Assembly: GCA_905221605.1 (NCBI GenBank)
Contig: CAJNDS010000125.1
Span: 62,001 to 126,000 of the forward strand
From: Symbiodinium natans
Taxonomy: Eukaryota > Sar > Dinophyceae > Suessiales > Symbiodiniaceae
Reading direction: 5' to 3'
Length of the DNA stretch: 64,000 nt
The translations under genes and the position numbers were made by a program. Below the pieces are notes generated by a model. It made no database searches. It was not told the DNA's origin and saw nothing but the letters and a program-made list of their open reading frames with translations. This document shows, piece after piece, positions 39,869 through 50,768 of this stretch. Each line of letters begins with the position of its first letter. Position 1 is the first letter of the stretch.

Positions 39869-40438
39869 CTCCCCAAGGTGGCACCCAAGGAGACGTTCAG
39901 GCGGCGAATAGCTCGGGTTTAGGGTTCAGGGTTCGTTCAGGGTTTAGGGTTTAGGGTTTAGGGTTTAGGGTTTAGGGTTTAGGGTTTAGGGTTTAGGGTT
40001 TAGGGTTTAGGGTTCAGGGTTCAGGGTTCAGGGTTCAGGGTTAAGGGTTTAGTAGGGTTTAGTGGGGTTTAGGAGGGTTTAGTAGGGTTTAGTAGGGTTT
40101 AGGAGGGTTTAGTAGGGTTTTGTAGGGTTTTGTAGGGTTTAGTCGGGTTTAGTAGGGTTTAGTAGGGTTTAGGTCGCTCCTTCCCCCCCCCCCCCCCCCC
40201 CCCCTCGCCCCCAACGGCACCCCCCAGACAATGAACCCCTACGCACTCAACCCCTTTTCAGCCCTTGAAGCCCCAAAGCCCTAAAGCCGTCGACCCCCCT
40301 CTAGGCTCTTAAACCCCCAAGCTCCCAAACCCCCAAACCCCCGTCATAAGAATCCCTAAACCCTAAACCCTAGACCCTAAACCCTAAACCCTAAACCCTA
40401 AACCCTAAACCCCCGTCACCCACAACCCCCTCGTCCAC
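39869..40438. other. Intron with heptamer and decamer arrays
   Basis: TTTAGGG array at 39,937-40,012, TTCAGGG variants, then a GGGTTTAGTA decamer array at 40,047-40,172, C run at 40,186-40,204, and CCCTAAA array at 40,360-40,412. Confidence 0.65.
40047..40172 (+). repeat. GGGTTTAGTA decamer array
   Basis: About 12 copies of a 10-bp unit derived from the heptamer by an added GTA or GGA. Confidence 0.8.
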
Positions 40439-40493
40439 CTGCGGCTTGTCGGCACCCTTGCGCTGGTTTCGGGCGCCCCCACGGGTGCCACGC
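40439..40493 (-). CDS. Exon, Arg/Gly-rich
   Basis: Acceptor TCTCGCAG|G, reading RGTRGGARNQRKGADKPQ, donor CAG|GTGGAC. RG-rich, as in nucleic-acid-binding tails. Confidence 0.65.
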
Positions 40494-41027
40494 CTGCGAG
40501 ACCCCAAAGATCCTGGGTCCCCTACTACCCCCCTCTATAGGGGTTTAGGGTTTAGGGTTTAGGGTTCAGGGTTTAGGGTTTAGGGTTCAGGGTTTAGGGC
40601 TAGGTTCCCCCATAATTAAGGCCATTTAGGGATAATTAAGCCTAATTAAGGTTATTGAACGGGGAAACGGGGAGGGGGGGGGAGGATAGAGAGGGGTGGG
40701 AAACCCATGAAAAGAGCCCAATACCCCTTAAATAAGAAATTATACCTTAAATCGAATTAAGGATCCCTACTTGGGTTGTAGTGTTTTAGGGTTTTAGGAT
40801 TTTAGGGTTTGGGGGCTTTGGGGTTTTCCATGAATAAGGAATGTACCTTGAATCATATAAAGGATCCCTATATGTAAAACTGAGTATAGTCCTTAATTAA
40901 GGGTTTTGTGCTCTCTGCGGAATTTTAGAGTTTGAGCGTAGGGGCTTGGGGTCTTAGGGTTTGAGAATTTTAAGGTGTTTGGGTTTTAGGGTTTAAGGTT
41001 TGGGGGTCTTGTGCCTTTATGAGATGC
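40494..41027. other. Intron, unique AT-leaning patch
   Basis: TTTAGGG words at 40,542-40,600, then AATTAAGG-rich unique sequence at 40,605-40,890 and variants to 41,010. Confidence 0.5.
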
Positions 41028-41066
41028 CAGGAAGGTGAAATAGTTTGGCGGCACCAGGCTGCGCGG
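41028..41066 (-). CDS. Exon
   Basis: Acceptor TGCTCAAG|C, 39 nt reading PRSLVPPNYFTFL, donor CTG|GCATCT. Confidence 0.55.
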
Positions 41067-41554
41067 CTTGAGCAGGCGGGTTTGGGGTTTGGGGTTTGGG
41101 GTTTAGGGTTTAGGGTTTAGGGTTTAGGGTTTAGGGTTTAGGGTTTAGGGTTTAGGGCTTTGGGTTTAGGGTTTGGGGCTTAGTCTTAAGCACACGTTTC
41201 CCCCACTCTGCCCAAAATATCGCCCAGTCGAACCTGCGAGGAAGTCTTGAGACCCCTAATCATGTTCCCCTATATATCCCCTTTTTGCTACACCTTATAT
41301 AGTCCCATATACCGAAGTAGCCCCGAAATCACCCCTAAGCTCCCTTATAAGGGTCCCTCCTTTAGTCCCTTGAACACCCCAAAACCCCAAAACCCCAAAC
41401 CCTAAACCCTAAACCCCAAAACCACAAACCCTAAACCCCAAACCCCAAACCCTAAACCCCAAACCCTCAACCCTCAACCCTCAACCCTAAGCCCCAAACT
41501 CCAAACCCTAACCCTAAACCCCAAACCCTAAACCCCAAACACCCCCGGAGACGC
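41067..41554. other. Intron with inverted arrays
   Basis: TTTAGGG array at 41,080-41,185, unique patch to 41,370, CCCCAAAC/CCCTAAA array at 41,385-41,545. Confidence 0.65.
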
Positions 41555-41602
41555 CTTCGCGGCCCGCCGCGTGCCTGCTGCCCTCGTGACGACCTCGGGC
41601 TT
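41555..41602 (-). CDS. Exon, basic
   Basis: Acceptor AGCCCAAG|A, 48 nt reading KPEVVTRAAGTRRAAK, donor AAG|GCGTCT. Confidence 0.65.
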
Positions 41603-42821
41603 CTTGGGCTCTTGGGGTTTAGGGTTTAAAGTTTAGGGTTTAGGGTTTGGGGTTTAGGGTTTAGGGTTCGGGGTTTGGGGTTTAGGGTGTAGGGTTTGGG
41701 GTTTAGGGTTTAGGGCTTGGGGTTTGGGGTATGGGGTTTGGGGTTTGGGGCTTGGGGTTTGGGGCTTGGGGCTTAGGGGCTTTCAAGGGACTAACGCAGG
41801 GACCCCTCTATGGGACCTTCGGGGTTATTCAGGGGTTATTCTGGGGGCTGCTTGGGTATATAGGGGCTATATAAGGTACACATAGGGGTTATTTAGGAGA
41901 CCAAGATTCAGGGTCGCTTCTAGGAGTCCCTCCTTTTACCAGTGAATGGGTTCTTCTTCATGTCGGGGTCGCCTAGACCCTCAACCCCACACCCTGAACA
42001 CTGAGTCCTCAACCCTAAAACCCTAAAGCCCTAAAAACCGAGACCCTAAACCCTAAGCCCTATTGGTAGAAGCCCAAACCCCCCAACCCTAAAACCCCAA
42101 ACCCCCCTACCCTAAAGCCCTAAAGCACTAAACCACTAAACCACAAAACCACAAAACCACTAAACCACTAACCCACTAACCCACTAAACCCTAAAAATCC
42201 AAACGCTCAACCCCTAAAACCCTCAAAGCCCTAACCTCCCAAACCCTCAACCCTAAGACCCTAAAAGCCCTAACCAAAAGCAAAACCACCCCAAAAAAGG
42301 ATAAAACAACAAAAAGAAACATAGTATGAACAAAAGGCAAACCCTAAAGCCCCTAAAACCCAAGAAAAACTCAAAATCCCTAAAACCTGTCGTGCACAAC
42401 CTTAAAAGACCGAACCGCACAAAGCCTAAACCCCAAACCCTAAAGTCCCTAAAAACATCCTAACCCCTAAAACCTCTAAGGCCCCGACAGCCCTAACCCC
42501 CCCCCCCCCCAACACACTAAACCCCAAACCCTAAACCCAAAACCCTAAACGCCAAACCCCAAACCCAAAACCCTAAACCCTAAACCTCAAACCCTAAACC
42601 CTAAACCCCAAACCCTAAACCCCAAACCCCAAACCCTAAACCCAAAACCCCAAACCCCAAACCCCAAACCCTAAACCCCAAACCCCAAACCCTAAACCCC
42701 TAAACCCCAAACCCCAAACCCTAAACCCCTAAACCCCTAAACCCCTAAACCCCTAAACCCCAAACCTTAAACCCTAAACCCCAAACCCTAAACCCTAAGC
42801 TAGCCCCTGCATCGTTCCCGC
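41603..42821. other. Intron with long C-strand tract
   Basis: TTTAGGG/TTTGGGG variants at 41,613-41,775, unique patch at 41,780-41,970, imperfect CCCTAAA words at 41,990-42,500 with AACCACTAA repeats near 42,130-42,190, and CCCCAAA/CCCTAAA array at 42,520-42,800. Confidence 0.55.
42520..42800 (-). repeat. Mixed CCCTAAA / CCCCAAA / CCCCTAAA array
   Basis: About 38 units alternating between the heptamer, a T-to-C variant and an octamer. Confidence 0.85.
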
Positions 42822-42860
42822 CAGGCGCCCGCGCTCGAGCTCCTCGCCTGAGGCTGGCGC
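42822..42860 (-). CDS. Exon
   Basis: Acceptor GCAACCAG|G, 39 nt reading APASGEELERGRL, donor CTG|GCGGGA. Confidence 0.6.
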
Positions 42861-44006
42861 CTGGTTGCAGCTTAGGCTACGGTTTAGGGTTTAGGGTTTA
42901 GGGTTTAGGGTTTAGGGTTTAGGGTTTAGGGTTTAGGGTTTAGGGTTTAGGGTTTAGGGTTTCGGGCTTTGGTTTAGTTAGGAGTCTGGGCAGTTTGGAG
43001 TTTGGTCCTAGCGTGATACGTTCTAGCTTCGTGCTTGAGATTTCTTGCATTTTGGGCTTTGGAATCCGACTTCGAGATTCAAGTCTGTTCCAGGTGTCGG
43101 TTTCGATGTTGGTCCTACTGCACGAACGGTCAACTCACCCCAGAACCCATGGGCTACTGGCTTGACCCAATCACGGGGCCAACATGATCCTATACCCCTC
43201 ATGGGCCAAAACACTACCATAGGGCCAAGTGCCCTAAACCCTAAACCCCGTCTAACTCATGGGTAAGTGGCTTAGAGGACCGCACCGCCCAAAAACCTGT
43301 GCCTATCAACCCGGCAGTGTTTCATAAGCACCCAGCAGTCTCCGTAGGGATGTGTTGCTTAGTGTTGCGGGCTTTGGCCCGAGCTTCGGGTTTGGGTGTA
43401 CATGTTTAGAGGTTCGGTTTAGGATTTAAGATTTATAAGGTTTAGGGTTTAGGGTTTAGGGTTTAGGGTTTAGGGCTTAGGGCTTAGGGTTTAGGGTTTA
43501 GGGTTTAGGGCTTAGGGCTTAGGGTGTAGGGTTGTTGGGAATTTTGGGAGGGCCTTGCTGCAAGGCAGCTGTTGGGACTGCGAAGCTGCGCTAAACGACT
43601 AAGGGACGCCAGATACACCCCGCAACTCCTGGCAAAGGTGGGGTTTAGGGTTTAGGGTTTCGAGTTTCGAGTTTAGGGTTTAGGGTTTAGGATTTGGGGT
43701 TTGGGGTTTAGGGGTCACTTTGGGTACGTAGTCGATATTGCAACGATGCAGGGAGTATACGGGGATCGGGATTGCATAGGTGATGATTTAGGCTCCGATG
43801 TTGACCCTCAACCCTGAAAATACCCCAAGATCCCTAAGCCTCAAACACACGTGAGCCCCTAAACCCCAAGCACCTGAAGATCCCTAGGCCAACTAAGACC
43901 TGAAGATCGTACCCTACACCCTAAACCCTAAACCCTAAACCCTAAACCCTAAACCCTAAAGCCCTAAACCCTACGTACTTTGGGGGATGTTCCGGGTCTG
44001 TCGCAC
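42861..44006. other. Intron with TTTAGGG array and unique sequence
   Basis: TTTAGGG array at 42,884-42,962, unique sequence at 42,970-43,430, TTTAGGG/CTTAGGG array at 43,440-43,530, unique patch with an ambiguous exon-like frame at 43,560-43,635, CCCTAAA array at 43,915-43,975. Confidence 0.55.
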
Positions 44007-44060
44007 CTCGGGCGGAGGCGGTGGGGGCGTCAGAGGTGGGCCAGGGGGTTCGCGCGTCAC
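44007..44060 (-). CDS. Exon, Pro-rich
   Basis: Acceptor GCGCGCCAG|G, 54 nt reading VTREPPGPPLTPPPPPPE, donor GAG|GTGCGA. Poly-proline could bind SH3/WW/profilin-type partners (family knowledge). Confidence 0.75.
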
Positions 44061-44902
44061 CTGGCGCGCTGTTTTTGTTTGAGCTCTCACACTCCCAGAG
44101 GTCCACCCCCGGAACCCTAAACCCTAGCCCTAAACCCTAAACCCTAAACCCTACACCCCAAACCCCAAACCCCAAACCCCAAACCCCAAACCCGAAGCCC
44201 CAAAAGGCCCCAAAGGGTCGAGGGCTTGAGGTTCTTGAGGTTGGGACAAAAGTTCACAGTTTATTCACAATCTCAAGCGGCGCTCACCTAAAGGGCTTCG
44301 AACCCTTAAACCCAAAACCCCAAACCCGAAACCCTAAACCCTAAACATCCCTAAACCCTAATCCCTAAACCCTAAACCTTGAACCCTAAACCCTAAACCC
44401 TAAACCCTAAACCCTAAACCCATCCACTGCAAGCAACAGCAGCCTTAGAGCCCCCAGAGCCCCTCAAGCATCAAAGCCCGGCGCCTTAGAACCCGTACAG
44501 CCCCCAAAAAGCCCCCAAAAGCCCTCAAAGCCCCCAAAAAACCTTGGCACCTGAGAACCCCGCAAACCCTAAACCCTAGCCCTAAACCCTAAACCCTAAA
44601 CCCTAAACCCCTTAAAAGCCTTAGGACCCCTCAGAACCCTTAAAGCCCCCACAAGCTCCTTCAAGGCCCTTCAAAAGCCCTGGTGGGAACCCTCAGAACC
44701 CTTAGGATCCCTAGCCTTAAACCCAAAACCCTAAGGAACCTTTGGAGTTTGGGGGTTTAGGGTTTAGGGTTTAGGGTTTAGGGTTTAGGGTTTAGGGTTT
44801 AGGGTTTAGGGTTTAGGGTTTAGGGTTTAGGGTTTAGGGTTTAGGGTTTAGGGCTGGGGTTTAGGATTTTGGGGTTTCTAGGGCTGTAAGGGAGAGGGTT
44901 GC
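44061..44902. other. Intron with inverted arrays
   Basis: CCCTAAA/CCCCAAA words at 44,112-44,200 and 44,300-44,420, CCCCCAAAAAG-type repeats at 44,500-44,540, TTTAGGG array at 44,755-44,850. Confidence 0.55.
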
Positions 44903-44961
44903 CTCGGGCTCTCCGGGCGGTGGCGGTGGCGGTGGTGGGGGCGGCACCTCTATCTGCGTGC
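44903..44961 (-). CDS. Exon, poly-proline
   Basis: Acceptor CACTGCAG|GC, reading TQIEVPPPPPPPPPPGEPE, donor GAG|GCAACC. Plus-strand GGT repeats are the mirror of this run. Confidence 0.75.
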
Positions 44962-45639
44962 CTGCAGTGGATGGGTTTAGGGTTTAGGGTTTAGGGTTTA
45001 GGGTTTAGGGTTTAGGGTTTAGGGTTTAGGGTTTAGGGCTTAGGGCTTAGGGCTTAGGGTTTAGGGTTTATGGTTTAGGGTTTAGGGTTTAGGTTTCAGG
45101 GTTCAGGGTTCAGGGTTCAGGGTTTAGGGTTTTCTGCTTGGGGCTTGGGGCTTAGGGCTTGGGGCTTGGTGCTGGGGCTTGGGGTTTGGGGTTTGGGGTT
45201 TGGGATTTGGCGGGGTTTGGAGTTTAAGACATAGGGCCTCTCGCAGCGCAGCGGCAGTACACCCATTTCCCCAAACCCAAAACCCCCAAAGCCTACCACT
45301 ACCAAACCCTAAACCCTGAACACTGAACCCTAAACCCTAAACCCTAAACCCTAAACCCTAAACCCTAAACCCTAAACCCTAAACCCTAAACCCTAAACCC
45401 TAAACCCTGAACGAATCGAAACGGGAAGACAGCTCAAAAGAACTGACCTTGAGAGAGTTCTTAAGGGAGAGGGGTTCATGGGGGGGCAGGTACCTAGGGA
45501 ACCTCAGCGAAAGTTAAAGGAGCCTTAGGGAGCAGTAGGGAGTATCAGGGAACCCTGGGTTTAGGGTTTATGGTTTAGGGTTTAGGGTTTAGGGTTTAGG
45601 GTTTAGGGTTTAAGAACCCTATAAACCTTGCAACCGATC
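44962..45639. other. Intron with inverted arrays
   Basis: TTTAGGG array at 44,973-45,130 with GCTTAGG and TTCAGGG patches, unique patch, CCCTAAA array at 45,318-45,410, a short TTTAGGG array at 45,558-45,612. Confidence 0.65.
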
Positions 45640-45689
45640 CCGGGCTCTCCTGTGGCGTTGGGCTGCCGAGGTCGTCCGGCAGCCGGCTT
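45640..45689 (-). CDS. Exon
   Basis: Acceptor CTCGCCAG|A, reading KPAAGRPRQPNATGEP; donor uncertain, GA type at CCGG|GATCGG used here. Confidence 0.55.
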
Positions 45690-45847
45690 CTGGCGAGCAA
45701 AAAAACAAGACGCCTCACAGGATTAGGGTTCGGGGTAACCCTAAACCTAAACCCTAAACCCTAAACCCTAAACCCTAAACTTCTCAAGCCCTAGATCCCC
45801 TCAGAACGAAATCACTCCTCAGCTCCTCAGCTCCCGTCCTTCTCCAC

Positions 45848-45892
45848 CTTCTCCGGCTTCTCGAACCTCTCGGGATTCTCCACCCTGTCCAC
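45848..45892 (-). CDS. Exon, Lys/Glu-rich repeat
   Basis: Acceptor GCGGCAAAG|G, 45 nt reading VDRVENPERFEKPEK, donor AAG|GTGGAG. A longer version ending at AAG|GACGGG is possible. Confidence 0.6.
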
Positions 45893-46784
45893 CTTTGCCG
45901 CTTGCAGAAAGGCTTCCGGGAAGATTTTTGGGTTCAGGGTTTAGGGTTTAAGGGGTTAAGGGTTTAGGGTTTAGGGTGAAGGGTGAAGGGTTTAGGGTTT
46001 AGGGTTAAGGGCTAAGGGTTTAGGGCTTAGGGTTTAGGGCTTTCAGGGTCTAGAGGCTCTTGGGCCTTAGATTTGGGGTTTGGGGCTTGGGGCCTGTAGA
46101 GTTTAGGGCTTAGGGCTTAGGGCTTAGGGCTTAGGGCTTAGGGCTTAGGGCTTAGGGTTTAGGGTTTAGGGCTATTATCAAAAATGGAGGAAGACATGTG
46201 CTAGTACCTAGTTTCAGGCCCCGTCGAGGTTGGTTTGTTGCCAGCTACATGGTTACATGGTTCCCCCCTAAGGTCGAGAAATCGGTACCTTGTCCACAAA
46301 CCCTCACACAACTTTCCGAAACCTTCCCACCCCCCCCCCCCCATTTCTCTCTCTCTCTGTCTCTCTCTCGCTCTCTCTGTCTTTCTTTCTTTCTTGGGGG
46401 CATGGGGGCAAGCCCCCGGGCGTTCTCGCCCGCCCCGGTATTCGGGGGGCCTCGGGTCGGTTTGGTTGGAGGAGAGCTTTTTCTGTCTCTCTCTCTCTCT
46501 CTCTCTCTCTTCTTCTTCTACCCAGCGAAGAGGCCCCCCCCCGAAGGGGAACCCCGGCCGCCCTGGCCCGCCGCTCTGTCTTTGGGCGAAAGGTGGGTTA
46601 CCATACATTGACCACCCTCAAAGAAAACAAAGGCCCCCTCACTCTCGTCGGCCCCCTTATCTCATCGGTCCCCTTCATGTACTACTCGACCACGTTTTTG
46701 TCTTCGACGTCGCCCCGGGACCCATGGTTCCGAAATGTTCCGAAGAGCTATCGCTCGACCAATCAACTCATCTTCAGTTGCCAC
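45893..46784. other. Intron with CTTAGGG array and CT microsatellites
   Basis: TTTAGGG and GAAGGGT variants at 45,935-46,030, CTTAGGG array at 46,100-46,165, C run near 46,328-46,341, CT repeats at 46,346-46,395 and 46,483-46,520. Overlapping frames on both strands here are low complexity. Confidence 0.55.
46346..46520 (+). repeat. (CT)n microsatellites
   Basis: Two CTCTCT blocks separated by about 85 bp of G/C-rich sequence. Confidence 0.8.
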
Positions 46785-47046
46785 CAGATTCCGACCCGAA
46801 TAGTAGGCCGCAAATGGAGGCACGGTAGTCGCGAAGGACAGCTTGACCCCTGGGACTCTGTGAGATGGGCAGTGCAGGCAGCGGTTCTTGGAATCCTCCC
46901 GAGGCCAGCGAGTCCAGACACTTTGATGGAAGCTCATCGGCTGCTGCGAAGGCTTCAGGGTACAGGGTCTCAAAGGAAGCAAACTCCGCCAGTATGGCAC
47001 GACGAAGATCTCCGAGAACTGCAGCATTGTTTGCGGGTCGTGCATG
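46785..47046 (-). CDS. Longest exon, 87 codons, Ala/Leu-rich helical segment
   Basis: Acceptor GTGCCCTGCAG|C, donor TCTG|GTGGCA. Reads HARPANNAAVLGDLRRAILA, then FASFETLYPEAFAAADELP, SKCLDSLASGGFQEPLPALP and RDYRASICGLLFGSES. Helical and globular-looking, unlike the flanking disordered exons. A second minus frame is open over part of it. No family recognised. Confidence 0.6.
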
Positions 47047-47755
47047 CTGCAGGGCACTCAGTGTGAGGTCAAGCCCATCCCCCAAGGGTTTAGGGTTTAG
47101 GGTTTAGGGTTTAGGGTTTAGGGTTTAGGGTTTAGGGTTTAGGGTTTAGGGTGTAGGGTGTAGGGTGTAGGGTTTAGGGTTTAGGGTTTAGGGTTTAGGG
47201 TTTAGGGTTTAGGGTTTAGGGTTTAGGGTTTAGGGTTTAGGGTTTAGGGTTTAGGGTTTAGGGTTTAGGGTTTAGGGTTTAGGGTTTAGGGTTTAGGGGC
47301 TGATCAGATCAGAAGGGGCCCCCGAACTTGCCCCAAAAATGTGCTTCGCAAGTTTTTCGACCTCGTTCTACCTCGCGGAAGACTTCGATTAGGGTTTAGG
47401 GTTTCGGGTTTAGGGTTTAGGGTTTAGGGTTTAGGGTTTAGGGCTTAGGGTTTAGGGTTTGGGGTTTGGGGTTTGGGGTTTAGGGTTTAGGGCTTCTGGG
47501 CTCAAGTTTGGGACTTGTGTTTGAGGGTTTTGCAACTTGGGTAGATACACATAACGGGTATCGACCGCACAGACTTGTAGCCCTACCGAAAACCATGAAC
47601 CTTCTCTAGACCCCACAGTAACCTAGGCATCAAAAGCTTTTTGGTTACAAGCGACTGATAAGGAAAACCTAAACCTTAAACCCTAAACCCTAAACCCTAA
47701 ACCGCCTGAACTAGTTCTAGCACAAGTCAGTTACAACGCCAATTCAGGATCTCAC
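47047..47755. other. Intron with TTTAGGG arrays
   Basis: Arrays at 47,085-47,296 and 47,392-47,492, a unique patch between them, unique sequence at 47,500-47,670, short CCCTAAA array at 47,675-47,703. Confidence 0.6.
47085..47296 (+). repeat. TTTAGGG interstitial array
   Basis: About 30 heptamers with three consecutive TGTAGGG variants near 47,150-47,170. Confidence 0.95.
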
Positions 47756-47834
47756 CGCCTTCGCCGTGGCCTTGGCCACTGCTTTCGGCGCCCTCTTCGC
47801 AGTCGGGGCTGGCGTGCCCCGCCGCGCGCCGCCC
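47756..47834 (-). CDS. Exon, Ala/Lys/Pro-rich basic tail
   Basis: Acceptor CGACCCAG|G, reading GGARRGTPAPTAKRAPKAVA then KATAKA, donor GCG|GTGAGA. Resembles linker-histone-like basic tails in composition. Confidence 0.7.
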
Positions 47835-47880
47835 CTGGGTCGCAGGCTTAGTGCGGGGTTTAGGGTTTAGGGTTTAGGGT

Positions 47881-47961
<81 letters not shown>

Positions 47962-47980
47962 GGGGTTTCGGGTTTCGGGT

Positions 47981-48054
<74 letters not shown>

Positions 48055-48581
48055 GCGTCCCCGAACAAGACACCGGCAAACCCTCAACACCCAAAACCGA
48101 GCTGTGAGCGAACAGAGGACAAAGGATCCAGGCGCCCACATGCTAGGTTTCGAGATGTCCCAAGATGTCCCTATAAGGCCCGATGAACCTGCAGGAGTGT
48201 CCCCAAACTACGTAGTCCCGAACTGCCCAGGCACCTTCATGCAACCCTACACCCCAAGCTTTGAGCCCGAAACCCGAAACCTTCAACCCTAAGCCCTAAG
48301 ACCCTAAACCCCAAACTTTCAACCCTAAAATGCCTTCATGGCAGCTCGGGGCCCTCCTCCAAAAGCCCTGAGCAACCCAGACAAACCCTACCCCCCCCCA
48401 AAAAAAAAAAAAACTCGCCAGAGTGCGCTCCAGGGCCTAGAGCACCGAAAAACACCCCTAGAGCCCCCCGAAACCCCTAAGCCCCAAAAATTAGGGTTTA
48501 GGGTTTAGGGTTTAGGGCTTAGGGCTTAGGGTTTAGGGTTTAGGGTTTAGGGTTTAGGTCTACCCACGAACTCCTCCCCAC
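47835..48581. other. Intron with TTGAGGG array
   Basis: TTGAGGG array at 47,875-48,055, unique patch at 48,056-48,280, C-run/A-run at 48,391-48,413, TTTAGGG array at 48,492-48,558. Confidence 0.6.
47875..48055 (+). repeat. TTGAGGG variant array
   Basis: About 24 copies of one single-base variant, with a TTTCGGG pair in the middle (47,965-47,978). Confidence 0.9.
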
Positions 48582-48661
48582 CCGAGGCAACTGGGGCATC
48601 CCGGCACGCGCTCGGACTTCCCAGCGCTGGCGCAGCGCCAGGAGCGGCGGGGGTTCGGGAC
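48582..48661 (-). CDS. Exon, basic with Cys
   Basis: Acceptor ACACCAG|G, reading VPNPRRSWRCASAGKSERVP then GCPSCL, donor CTCGG|GTGGGG. C-P-S-C could be half a zinc site. Confidence 0.65.
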
Positions 48662-49825
48662 CTGGTGTTTGTCACTTACTTCTCCAATAACCAAGGGGAA
48701 AAAAGGTTAAACTTTAATCTTCCTACAAAGTAAGGAAACCCAAAAAGTTTAAAGTTAAGCTAAAGGCGAAGTAAGGTCATGATGAGAAAGAACCCTTGTG
48801 TGTGCTAGCACGTTGTGTACTTCTTTTTGTGTCTTTGTTGTTGTTTTGTTTTTTTTTTTTTTGGGGGGGGGGGGGTTAGGGTTTAGGGTTTAGGGTTTAG
48901 GGTTTAGGGTTTAGGGCTTAGGGCTTAGGGCTTAGGGCTTAAGGCTTAGGGCTTAGGGCTTAGGGCTTAGGGTTTGGGGTTTCGGGTTAAGGGTTTAGGG
49001 TTTAGGGTTGAGGGTGTTCGGGGCCTGGTGCTGGCTTGCAAGGGCTTCTTGAGTGAGTTGGTAGCACTATTTGTCATTATGAAAAACTCTTGTTTGTGAG
49101 TATTGTTTTGTTCGTGTTTTCTTTTGTGTGTGTGTGCGTTTATTTTTTGGGGGGCGCCGGGGGGGGGGGGGGAGTAGGATTCTGGGTTTAGGGTTTAGGG
49201 CGTTAGGGTCTTGGAAGTTCTCAGAGGTTAAGCCCAGAGGGCAAGCACTAAATCCTAAACCCTGAACCCAAAACGCCAAGAATTCTCAACGGTTCATAGG
49301 GTTTTGGGTTACCGGTTTACGGTTTAGGGTTTAGGTTTAGTGTTTTGGGCTTAGGGTTCTGGATTTGGGGGTTGAGGGCTCAGAGTTCAGGGCTTATGAT
49401 TTAAGGTTTGGGGTTTAGGGCTTGAGTATACCCGAAGGCGCAGTGGTTAGTGGTTTGGAGTTTAGGTCATTGGAGAGCATAGGGAGGCAGAGCGCATGTA
49501 AAATCGGAACTGATATGAGAACATAGCAAACCCTGAATCCGAAACCCTAAACCCTAACAAGGGTCTGCTAAAGCTTGGGAGTTACGGATTGGTGCTGAAA
49601 AGTTTTCGGGGCCCAAATCCTAAACTAAACCTCCGGCGAAGGGGGTATGGCAAGTATAGCTCTTATCGGCCCTTGCGGGTTTAGGGTTTAGGGTTGCTTC
49701 AGGGCTTGAAGTACCCTAAGCCCTTGAGGGCCTCAAGGGCCTTATTGGCCTTAAGGGCCTTAAGGCCCTAACCCTAAACCCCAAACCCTCCGGAGCCCCT
49801 GTCAGGCAGTCTAGGGCATTCTTGC
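48662..49825. other. Intron with CTTAGGG array and homopolymer junctions
   Basis: T-run/G-run junction at 48,849-48,876 followed directly by TTTAGGG and CTTAGGG array (48,877-48,972), a second T-rich/G-run tract at 49,140-49,172, unique sequence at 49,200-49,680, palindrome-like AAGGGCC words near 49,723-49,768. Confidence 0.55.
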
Positions 49826-49876
49826 CAGGGCAGCGGCCGGATTGTCCAAGTCAAAATCCTCGTCGTCATCCTCGTC
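49826..49876 (-). CDS. Exon, acidic
   Basis: Acceptor AGAGAG|G, 51 nt reading DEDDDEDFDLDNPAAAL, donor CTG|GCAAGA, a near-consensus GC donor. Confidence 0.75.
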
Positions 49877-50204
49877 CTCTCTAGGGTTAGGATTTAGGGT
49901 TAATTTAGGGTTAATTAGGGTTTAGGGTCTAGGATTTAGCGTTTAGGATATTCGCTTTTAGGGATTCGAGGGGTTATCGGGTTTGTAGGGTATGGGGTTG
50001 CCAGGGTTCGGGACCTGCTAGACATCTGAAACTTCTACACCCCTAAACCCTGGACCCTCAACCCTAAACCCTAAACCCTAAACCTTAAACCCTAAACCCT
50101 AAACCCTAAACCCTAAACCCTAAACACTACACCCTACACCCTTAATACCCTTAAACCCCAAACCCTCAACCTCTGGACCTCCCCGCCTACCCCCCTAAAG
50201 CGAC
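49877..50204. other. Intron with CCCTAAA array
   Basis: GGGTTAATTAGGG variants at 49,884-49,930, unique patch, CCCTAAA array at 50,058-50,125. Confidence 0.6.
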
Positions 50205-50240
50205 GGTGTTGTGATGCAAACAGGGCCGACCGCCGTGAGC
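50205..50240 (-). CDS. Micro-exon
   Basis: Acceptor TTGGCAGAG|G, 36 nt reading AHGGRPCLHHNT, donor ACC|GTCGCT. Confidence 0.5.
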
Positions 50241-50768
50241 CTCTGCCAAGCCTCAAATAGGCTTCAGGGTTCAGGGTTCAGGGTTCAGGGTTCAGGGTTC
50301 AGGGTTCAGGGTTCAGGGTTCAGGGTTCAGGGTTCAGGGTTCAGGGTTTAGGGTTTAGGGTTTAGGGTTTAGGGTTTAGGGTTTAGGGTTTAGAGTTCAG
50401 GGGTTAGCATTCAGGCTGCAAACTTGCAGGCAGGGTTTAGGATGGAGGCCTTCAGGCGTTCGGGTTTGGGCCCTGCACTTTTAAAATGGCCTTAGCCGGA
50501 AAACCCTAAAGGCCCCAAAGCCTAATTACAGGCCAGGGTTCAGGGCTCCCTACACCCTCCTCCAGGCTTCTGGGCTTGTGGGCCGAGAACTTAGGGCTTT
50601 TGGCCAAAAATCGAGAACTCATAGCCAAGTCCTCCCAACCTGTTTCCAGTGCCGATGCACGATCAGATTTGTCGCTCCCCTTCGTCATGAGCGTCCCGCG
50701 ATCAGCCATCGAGAACACATATATCAACTAGTGGATAGCGGATGTTGCCAATAAGAGGCGAGTCATAC
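50241..50768. other. Intron, array then heptamer-free unique block
   Basis: Array at 50,262-50,405, then unique sequence. A minus-strand frame at 50,506-50,727 (MIYVFSMADRGTLMTKGSDK at its start) may contain another exon. Confidence 0.45.
50262..50405 (+). repeat. TTCAGGG variant array grading into TTTAGGG
   Basis: About 11 TTCAGGG copies followed abruptly by about seven TTTAGGG copies. Confidence 0.9.

Noticed and set aside
46198-46828. Plus-strand frames of 137-258 codons
   Set aside because: Open mainly because of CT repeats and C runs; Ser-Leu low complexity. The minus exon at 46,785-47,046 has better borders and composition.
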